A DNA stretch of 6,727 nucleotides from Lachnospiraceae bacterium (GTDB lineage Bacteria; Bacillota; Clostridia; Lachnospirales; Lachnospiraceae): positions 1 through 6,727 of the forward strand of contig JAILFQ010000055.1 in the NCBI GenBank assembly GCA_024697505.1. Reading direction: 5' to 3'. Of the stretch, positions 1-4,856 are shown piece after piece. Made by a program: the position numbers and the translations under genes. The notes beneath the pieces were generated by a model. It did no database searches. It had not been told where the DNA came from and worked only from the letters and a program-made list of their open reading frames with translations. Positions within the stretch are counted from its first letter, which is position 1; the number at the start of each line of letters is the position of its first letter.

Positions 1-6
1 ACGTTT

Positions 7-78
7 CTTATGCTACTTACCTACAGTGAATTATATTTTATTGCTCTTTCAATGTCAAATTTTACCTATGCTACTCAC
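7..78. repeat. Imperfect 14-bp direct repeat upstream of the transporter promoter
   Basis: Two copies of CYTATGCTACTYAC lie at 7-20 and 65-78. They agree at 12 of 14 positions, and both differences are C/T transitions. Their starts are 58 bp apart, about 5.5 helical turns, and the second copy ends 7 bp before the predicted -35 box. The position would suit a pair of activator sites, but I recognise no known regulator motif. In AT-rich DNA a chance match cannot be excluded. The rest of 1-85 has no supported gene on either strand. Confidence 0.4.
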
Positions 79-85
79 TTTTTAC

Positions 86-113
86 TTGATAATCACAAAA
101 AAATAGTTATAAT
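86..113 (+). promoter_or_regulatory. Predicted sigma-A promoter of the ABC importer operon
   Basis: A -35 box TTGATA (86-91; one mismatch to TTGACA) is followed by a 16-bp spacer and a perfect -10 box TATAAT (108-113). Transcription would start near 119-121, giving a leader of about 100 nt before the first ATG at 219. It is the best promoter match in the window and is correctly placed and oriented for the three-gene operon. The start site is inferred. Confidence 0.7.
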
Positions 114-136
114 AGAAGAAATAGCAGTTTAATAAG

Positions 137-157
137 TTAAAGCGTTTATGCGTTTAT
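137..157 (+). promoter_or_regulatory. Candidate cre-like (LacI-family) operator with tandem octamer
   Basis: The stretch 137-150 matches the CcpA catabolite-response consensus TGWAARCGYTWNCW at 11 of 14 positions. The core AAGCGTTT is intact, but the outer G and the terminal CW are not matched. The 8-mer GCGTTTAT occurs twice in perfect tandem (142-149 and 150-157), and GTTAAA flanks the block on both sides (136-141 and 160-165). It lies about 20 bp downstream of the predicted transcription start, where a bound repressor would act as a roadblock. The missing outer bases make CcpA binding uncertain, and another LacI-family protein is equally possible. Confidence 0.3.
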
Positions 158-218
158 GTGTTAAATTGTGAATAATGAAATCATTGTAAATACCTTTTTA
201 TAAGGGAAGGAGAACTTT

Positions 219-1175
219 ATGAAGAAAAGAAAAATAACAACTCTCTTAGTCCTCTGCGTAATGGCGGTAGGCTTACTTTCCGGATGCGGAAACAGTTCCA
301 AGTACAATGTGGGCATCTGCCAGCTTGTACAGCACCAGGCTTTGGATGCGGCAACTAAAGGTTTCAAAGAAGCTCTTGTAGCAGAACTTGGTGAAGAAAA
401 TGTTTCCTTCGATGAGCAGAACGCTTCCGGAGATTCCGCAAACTGTGCAACCATCGTAAACAGCTTTGTATCTAAAAACGTAGACTTAATAATGGCTAAT
501 GCAACACCTGCTCTTCAGGCTGCTGCAGCTGCCACCAACAAAATTCCTATTCTTGGTACATCCGTTACCGAATACGGCGTTGCTTTAGACATAGACAATT
601 TCTCCGGCACTGTCGGAACAAACATTTCCGGTACTTCAGACCTTGCTCCGTTAAACAGCCAGGCAGATGTAATTGCGGAGATCTTCCCGAGTGCAAAGAA
701 AGTCGGACTTCTCTATTGCTCCGCCGAAGCAAACTCTCTTTATCAGGTACAGACCATTAAAGGTTTCCTCGAAGAAAAGGGAATTACCTGCACTTACTAT
801 TCTTTCTCAGACTCAAATGATATTTCCGCAGTTGTTACAAAGGCTTGCGGCGAAGTAGAACTTCTTTATCTTCCTACAGACAATACGGTTGCTTCCAACA
901 CAGCTTTAATAGACAACATCTGCAGACCTGCCGGTATTCCTATTGTTGCCGGCGAGGAAGGCATTTGTGCAAGTTGCGGTACGGTAACTCTTTCCATAAG
1001 CTACTACGACATAGGCTACGCTACAGGTGTTATGGCTGCGGAAATCTTAAGAGACGGAAAAGACATTTCCAAGATGCCTATCCAGTACGCTCCTAAGTTT
1101 GTTAAGAAGTACAATAAAGAGATCTGCGATTACTACAAGCTTACAATCCCTTCGGATTACGTTGTTATAGAGTAA
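219..1175 (+). CDS. ABC transporter substrate-binding lipoprotein, TrpX-like (PF04392 family)
   Basis: This is the extracytoplasmic ligand-binding protein of an ABC importer, 318 aa and complete. The N-terminus is a lipoprotein signal: basic MKKRK, a hydrophobic stretch, and the lipobox L20-S21-G22-C23, so the mature protein would be anchored through Cys23. Family blocks visible in the two-lobed periplasmic-binding fold are GTSDLAP (138-144), LPTDNTV (218-224), GEEG (245-248) and the SYYDIGYATG region (261-270). Characterised relatives bind aromatic amino acids (streptococcal TrpX, C. difficile CD0873), so an amino acid is the likely ligand; the exact substrate is inferred. The start is fixed by AAGGAG at 207-212, six bases before ATG, and by the signal peptide. 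The first gene of the operon, it sits 21 nt ahead of the permease. Oddly for an exported protein, the mature part has nine cysteines besides Cys23, which fits an anaerobe. Confidence 0.9.
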   Translation: MKKRKITTLLVLCVMAVGLLSGCGNSSKYNVGICQLVQHQALDAATKGFKEALVAELGEENVSFDEQNASGDSANCATIVNSFVSKNVDLIMANATPALQAAAAATNKIPILGTSVTEYGVALDIDNFSGTVGTNISGTSDLAPLNSQADVIAEIFPSAKKVGLLYCSAEANSLYQVQTIKGFLEEKGITCTYYSFSDSNDISAVVTKACGEVELLYLPTDNTVASNTALIDNICRPAGIPIVAGEEGICASCGTVTLSISYYDIGYATGVMAAEILRDGKDISKMPIQYAPKFVKKYNKEICDYYKLTIPSDYVVIE

Positions 1176-1196
1176 GTTTTTTTAGGGAGGCTATAA

Positions 1197-2114
1197 ATGT
1201 TATTATCGTTACTGAATTCCATGCCGGGTGCGGTGGCATTCGGGCTTATATGGGGCATTATGGCAATAGGTGTCTACATCACCTTCCGCATACTGGACAT
1301 TGCGGACCTTTCCGTAGACGGTTCCATCTGTACCGGTGGTGCGGTGTGCATAATGATGATCCAAAAAGGCTACAATTTCGCTCTGGCAATGCTCGTTGCC
1401 TTTTTAGCCGGCATGCTGGCGGGTTTTGTTACCGGACTCTTACACACTGTACTGGGTATACCGGCCATACTTGCAGGAATACTTACCCAACTTTCTCTTT
1501 ACTCAATAAACATGAAGATAATGGGTAAGTCCAACCAGATAGTAAATGTAGACAAATACGACTTGCTTGTTTCCTTAAGATACATAAGAGACGTTCCTTT
1601 TTACAGAAACTCCATCTTTGTTATTTCATGTTTGGTCCTTCTTTTAATAGGCGTCCTCTATTGGTTCTTCGGAACGGAAGCAGGTTCTGCCATCCGCGCC
1701 ACAGGTTGCAACAGAGCCATGTCTAAGGCTCAGGGCATTAATACATCATTTTACACAGTAATAGGATTGATGATCTCCAACGGCCTTGTAGCTTTTTCCG
1801 GTGCTCTGCTTTCCCAGTACCAGGGATTTGCAGATATAAACATGGGCCGCGGAGCAATTGTAATAGGTCTTGCCGCCGTAATAATAGGTGAAGCAATTTT
1901 CAGCAAGGTCTTCAGAAATTTTGCTCTTAAGCTTCTTGCCGTTGCAATAGGCGGAATAGTTTACTACATAGTTTACCAGCTTGTAATCTGGCTTGGTGTG
2001 GATACGGATATGTTAAAGCTTTTATCTGCCGCCGTAGTTGCGGTTTTCCTTGCTGTTCCGTATCTGAAAGACAAACATTTTACAAAAGCGTTTAAGAAAG
2101 GGGAAGAAAAATAA
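1197..2114 (+). CDS. ABC transporter permease, LivH-like (BPD_transp_2 family)
   Basis: This is the membrane-spanning subunit of the importer, 305 aa, the usual length for this family. Most of the protein is hydrophobic and I estimate about eight or more helices, including roughly 11-30, 60-82, 140-158, 186-206, 219-237, 244-266 and 272-290. The segment DLSVDGSICTGG (37-48) and the cytoplasmic loop EAGSAIRATGCNRAMSKAQG (161-180) are characteristic. The loop is the likely coupling site for the ATPase. The C-terminus is basic and presumably cytoplasmic. A strong Shine-Dalgarno AGGGAGG (1184-1190), six bases before ATG, supports the start. The stop codon overlaps the ATPase start by one base (TAATG), which suggests translational coupling. 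AUA accounts for 20 of its 33 isoleucine codons by my count. Family assignment is firm; the transported substrate is inferred from the binding protein. Confidence 0.92.
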   Translation: MLLSLLNSMPGAVAFGLIWGIMAIGVYITFRILDIADLSVDGSICTGGAVCIMMIQKGYNFALAMLVAFLAGMLAGFVTGLLHTVLGIPAILAGILTQLSLYSINMKIMGKSNQIVNVDKYDLLVSLRYIRDVPFYRNSIFVISCLVLLLIGVLYWFFGTEAGSAIRATGCNRAMSKAQGINTSFYTVIGLMISNGLVAFSGALLSQYQGFADINMGRGAIVIGLAAVIIGEAIFSKVFRNFALKLLAVAIGGIVYYIVYQLVIWLGVDTDMLKLLSAAVVAVFLAVPYLKDKHFTKAFKKGEEK

Positions 2115-2908
2115 TGTTAGAGATCAAAAACATTTTCAAAACTTTCAACCCCGGCACAATAAACGAAAAGACCGCCCTAAAAGGTGTATCTCTTACTCTT
2201 AATGATGGCGACTTTGTTACGGTTATAGGCGGAAACGGTGCAGGCAAATCCACCCTTTTAAATGCAATAGCCGGTACCTGGCAGGTAGACAGCGGTTCCA
2301 TAATAATAGACGGGAAAGATGTTACAAATCTTCCGGAACACAAAAGAGCCAAGTTCCTGGGGCGTGTTTTCCAGGACCCGATGACCGGCACCGCTGCCAC
2401 AATGGAAATTGAAGAAAACCTTGCCCTTGCCAACAGAAGAGGCAAATGCAGGGGTCTTAAGATCGGCATTACTGCGGGAGAAAGAAAAGAATACAAAGAA
2501 CTTTTAAAAATTTTGGGCCTGGGTCTTGAAAACAGAATGACGGCAAAGGTAGGTCTGCTTTCCGGCGGACAACGCCAGGCGCTCACTCTTTTAATGGCTT
2601 CACTTCAAAAGCCAAAGATCCTTCTCCTTGATGAGCACACCGCGGCTCTGGACCCAAAGACGGCAGCCAAGGTGCTTGACACAACAGAAACCATAATCAA
2701 CCGGGACAAACTTACAACTCTTATGATAACCCACAATATGAAGGATGCCATAGTACATGGAAACCGTCTTATAATGATGATGGACGGAAAGATAATCCTT
2801 GATATAAGCGGTGAAGAAAAGAAAAGTCTTACCGTTGAAGACCTGCTCCATAAGTTTGAAGAGGTTTCCGGCGAAGAATTTTCAAATGATAAAGCAATTC
2901 TCGGGTAA
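2114..2908 (+). CDS. ABC transporter ATP-binding protein, TrpZ-like
   Basis: This cytoplasmic ATPase powers the importer. It is 264 aa and complete, with every nucleotide-binding motif present: Walker A GGNGAGKST (39-47), Q-loop Gln87, signature LSGGQRQ (149-155), Walker B ILLLDE (169-174), D-loop ALDP (178-181) and H-loop His207. After Walker B it reads DEHTAALDP instead of the more common DEPTSALDP. I recall the His variant as frequent in ATPases paired with TrpX-type binding proteins, so it supports the subfamily and is not a defect. ATG overlaps the permease stop by one base, and AAAGGGG (2097-2103) inside the end of the permease gene serves as the ribosome binding site at ten bases. It is the last gene of the operon. 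The only terminator-like structure behind it is the convergent hairpin at 2963-3000. Confidence 0.93.
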   Translation: MLEIKNIFKTFNPGTINEKTALKGVSLTLNDGDFVTVIGGNGAGKSTLLNAIAGTWQVDSGSIIIDGKDVTNLPEHKRAKFLGRVFQDPMTGTAATMEIEENLALANRRGKCRGLKIGITAGERKEYKELLKILGLGLENRMTAKVGLLSGGQRQALTLLMASLQKPKILLLDEHTAALDPKTAAKVLDTTETIINRDKLTTLMITHNMKDAIVHGNRLIMMMDGKIILDISGEEKKSLTVEDLLHKFEEVSGEEFSNDKAILG

Positions 2909-2950
2909 AAGTATTAAAAATATTAGAAATTTTAAAAACATTACTTCAGG

Positions 2951-3000
2951 CAAATAAAAAAAGCACTACACCTTTAAAGCTTTTGACAAAGGTGTAGTGC
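2951..3000 (-). terminator. Intrinsic terminator of the phosphoglucomutase gene, shared convergently
   Basis: The 13-bp perfect inverted repeat GCACTACACCTTT / AAAGGTGTAGTGC (2963-2975 and 2988-3000) encloses a 12-nt loop. Read on the minus strand it is followed at once by TTTTTTTATTTG, a classic terminator, 32 bases after the mutase stop codon. On the + strand it is preceded by the A-run and followed by GCGACCGTTTATTTTATAT, a poorer tract, so it would stop the transporter operon less efficiently. Confidence 0.88.
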
Positions 3001-3032
3001 GCGACCGTTTATTTTATATCGTCTTTGCTTTA

Positions 3033-4727
3033 TTACTCAACCGCGTTAATTATTCCCATAACTTCTTCCTTAACACGCTTGTTTGTGGCAAGTGCCTCTT
3101 CTCTTGAAGGACGGTTGGAGTAGAAGTAGAACTTTATCTTAGGTTCTGTTCCGGACGGGCGAACCGCAAACCAGGAACCGTTCTCAAGGAAAAGCCTTAT
3201 GGCATTCTGCGCAGGAATATCCTCGTAACCGTTAATATAGTCTATAACCTTAACAACCTTTGAGCCTGCAACTTCCTTTGGAAGATCTGCACGGAAGGAA
3301 GCCATCATTCTCTTAATTCTCTGCGCTCCCGGAATTCCCTCAAGAATAATGTTTGGCTCGTCCTCTGCAAAGTAACCGTATTTTTGGTAAATTTCCTGCA
3401 ATACATCCCAAAGAGTTTTGCCCTGCTTTCTGTAGTAAGCTGCTGCCTCGGCAACAAGCATTCCGGCGGAAATGCCGTCTTTGTCTCTTATATCTTCGCA
3501 GGCTGCGTATCCTACAGACTCTTCGTAACCGAAAAGGTAGGTATAGCCGTTTTCATGAAGATAAGGTATCTTTCCGCAAATATTCTTAAATCCCGTAAGG
3601 GTTTCAAACATTTCCACGCCGTATGCTTTTGCAATTATAGTAGAGAGTGTGGAAGTAACTATGGATTTAACCATTGCACCCTTCTTCGGAAGTGTGCCTG
3701 CGGTCTTGCGGCCTTCAAGCACATAATTAACAAGAAGGTAACCGGTCTGGTTTCCGTTAAGAGGAATATAGTTTCCGTTATCATCCTTTATTTCTATTGC
3801 AAAGCGGTCGGAGTCCGGGTCTGTAGCCATTAAAAGCTCTGCACCGAATTCTCTTCCGTACTGCTCGCTGAGTCTGAAAGCCTTTGTATCTTCCGGATTA
3901 GGGTAACCTACGGTTTTAAAATCCGGGTCCGGATTTTCCTGTTCCGGTACTATCTTCCAGTTGTTAAAGCCTCTGTCTGTAAGCATCTGTCTGAAAGGAA
4001 CAGACCCACAGCCGTTAAGAGGAGTATAAACAAGAGGAATGGAAAGATCCAGCTCATCACCCTTATGTATAGCAAGTTTTTCTATCTTATCCAGGTATTC
4101 TCTGTCGTATTCCGGTCCGAGAACGATTATTTTTCCGCTCTTTACGCCTTCCGCATAGTCGGACTTTTTAATGCCTTCCCACATGTCAACTGCATTGATC
4201 TTTTCCGTCATCCCGTCGGCAACTTCTGCGGAAACCTGGCAGCCGTCTTCCCAGTATGCCTTGTAACCGTTGTACTCTTTCGGGTTATGAGAAGCCGTAA
4301 TATTAATTGCGGAAATTGTTCCAAGTCTTCTTACCATAAAAGCAAGTTCCGGTGTAGGACGAAGATCCGGGAAGGTGTAAACCTTAATTCCGTTTGCGGC
4401 AAAAATACCTGCTGCCAATTCCGAAAATTCTCTGGAAAAATGTCTTGGGTCGTGAGCAATTACAACGCCTTTTTCCATAGCCTCTCTGCCATGGGAAACG
4501 ATATAGTCCGCAACGCCCTGAGTTGCTTTACCTACGGTAAAGAAATTCATGCGGTTTGTTCCGGCTCCTACTTTTCCTCTAAGTCCGGCGGTTCCGAAGG
4601 ACAGGTCCTGATAAAATCTGTCTTCTATTTCCTTTTCATCATTTGCTATGTTTTTAAGTTCCGCCTTAAGCGGGTCCTTATCGTCAAGGCGTGCAAGCCA
4701 CTCTTCGTATCTTTCCTTGTAACTCAT
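3033..4727 (-). CDS. pgcA: alpha-Phosphoglucomutase / phospho-sugar mutase (PgcA type)
   Basis: This cytoplasmic enzyme of the alpha-D-phosphohexomutase superfamily interconverts glucose-6-phosphate and glucose-1-phosphate, feeding UDP-glucose, cell-envelope glycan and glycogen synthesis or degradation. It is 564 aa and complete. All four active-site loops are visible: phosphoserine loop TASHNPKEYNG (144-154) with catalytic Ser146, Mg-binding loop DPDSDR (303-308), sugar-specificity loop GYEESVG (400-406) and phosphate-binding loop RPSGTEPK (523-530). The N-terminal FGTAGLRG (44-51) is typical of the longer PGM2/PgcA branch, as is the length (B. subtilis PgcA is about 580 aa). Related members act on mannose- or pentose-phosphates, so activity on other sugars is possible. 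The start is set by a near-ideal AGGAGGT (complement of 4734-4740), six bases before ATG. It is transcribed convergently to the transporter operon and lies 129 bp downstream of the chemoreceptor on the same strand. No key residue is missing. Confidence 0.93.
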   Translation of the reverse strand: MSYKERYEEWLARLDDKDPLKAELKNIANDEKEIEDRFYQDLSFGTAGLRGKVGAGTNRMNFFTVGKATQGVADYIVSHGREAMEKGVVIAHDPRHFSREFSELAAGIFAANGIKVYTFPDLRPTPELAFMVRRLGTISAINITASHNPKEYNGYKAYWEDGCQVSAEVADGMTEKINAVDMWEGIKKSDYAEGVKSGKIIVLGPEYDREYLDKIEKLAIHKGDELDLSIPLVYTPLNGCGSVPFRQMLTDRGFNNWKIVPEQENPDPDFKTVGYPNPEDTKAFRLSEQYGREFGAELLMATDPDSDRFAIEIKDDNGNYIPLNGNQTGYLLVNYVLEGRKTAGTLPKKGAMVKSIVTSTLSTIIAKAYGVEMFETLTGFKNICGKIPYLHENGYTYLFGYEESVGYAACEDIRDKDGISAGMLVAEAAAYYRKQGKTLWDVLQEIYQKYGYFAEDEPNIILEGIPGAQRIKRMMASFRADLPKEVAGSKVVKVIDYINGYEDIPAQNAIRLFLENGSWFAVRPSGTEPKIKFYFYSNRPSREEALATNKRVKEEVMGIINAVE

Positions 4728-4772
4728 CCGTTTACCTCCTAATATTGCCGCTAATTTTCACCATACAGAATA

Positions 4773-4810
4773 CGGCACCGTAATGTGTATTTTAACACAT
4801 AACGGTGCCG
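4773..4810. other. Long imperfect palindrome between chemoreceptor and mutase genes
   Basis: Arms CGGCACCGT (4773-4781) and ACGGTGCCG (4802-4810) pair over 9 bp. After one A/A mismatch, ATGTGT (4783-4788) pairs with ACACAT (4795-4800), leaving the 6-nt loop ATTTTA. No T-run follows on either strand, so it is not a standard intrinsic terminator. It may still end or protect the chemoreceptor mRNA, or be an operator over the mutase promoter. The rest of 4728-4856 holds only the mutase ribosome binding site and a weak 5-bp hairpin. Confidence 0.7.
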
Positions 4811-4818
4811 CTTGTCAC
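4789..4818 (-). promoter_or_regulatory. Possible promoter of the phosphoglucomutase gene
   Basis: On the minus strand GTGACA (complement of 4813-4818) is followed after 18 bases by TAAAAT (complement of 4789-4794). Each hexamer is one mismatch from consensus, and the spacer is one base longer than ideal. Transcription would start near 4782, about 55 bases before the ATG. The -10 box falls exactly in the centre of the palindrome at 4773-4810. The call is tentative, because the gene could also be read through from the chemoreceptor. Confidence 0.4.
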
Positions 4819-4856
4819 TATAACTTACTTATGACTCCCTCTAAAGGGAAGCAAGG

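Noticed and set aside
174..185. Small inverted repeat AATGA-AA-TCATT before the ribosome binding site
   Set aside because: The 5-bp AT-only arms with a 2-base centre are expected by chance and too weak for a hairpin; as an operator it has no support.
119..218. T-box or other riboswitch in the leader of the TrpX-like operon
   Set aside because: Some amino-acid importers are controlled by T-boxes, but the leader is only about 100 nt, has no AGGGTGGNACCGCG-like element and no terminator hairpin before the start codon.
2630..2656. DEHTAALDP in the ATPase as an unusual active-site change
   Set aside because: The catalytic Glu and the D-loop are intact, and I recall His at this position as common in this transporter subfamily.
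4065..4742. Long open frame on the + strand opposite the mutase gene (225 codons), with further ones opposite the chemoreceptor, such as 4953-5684
   Set aside because: The translations are Cys/Phe/Arg-rich and of low credibility, lack ribosome binding sites, and lie antisense to genes with intact catalytic or domain motifs.
4836..4849. Hairpin TCCCT-CTAA-AGGGA just after the chemoreceptor stop as its terminator
   Set aside because: It has only 5 bp and no T-run follows on the minus strand.
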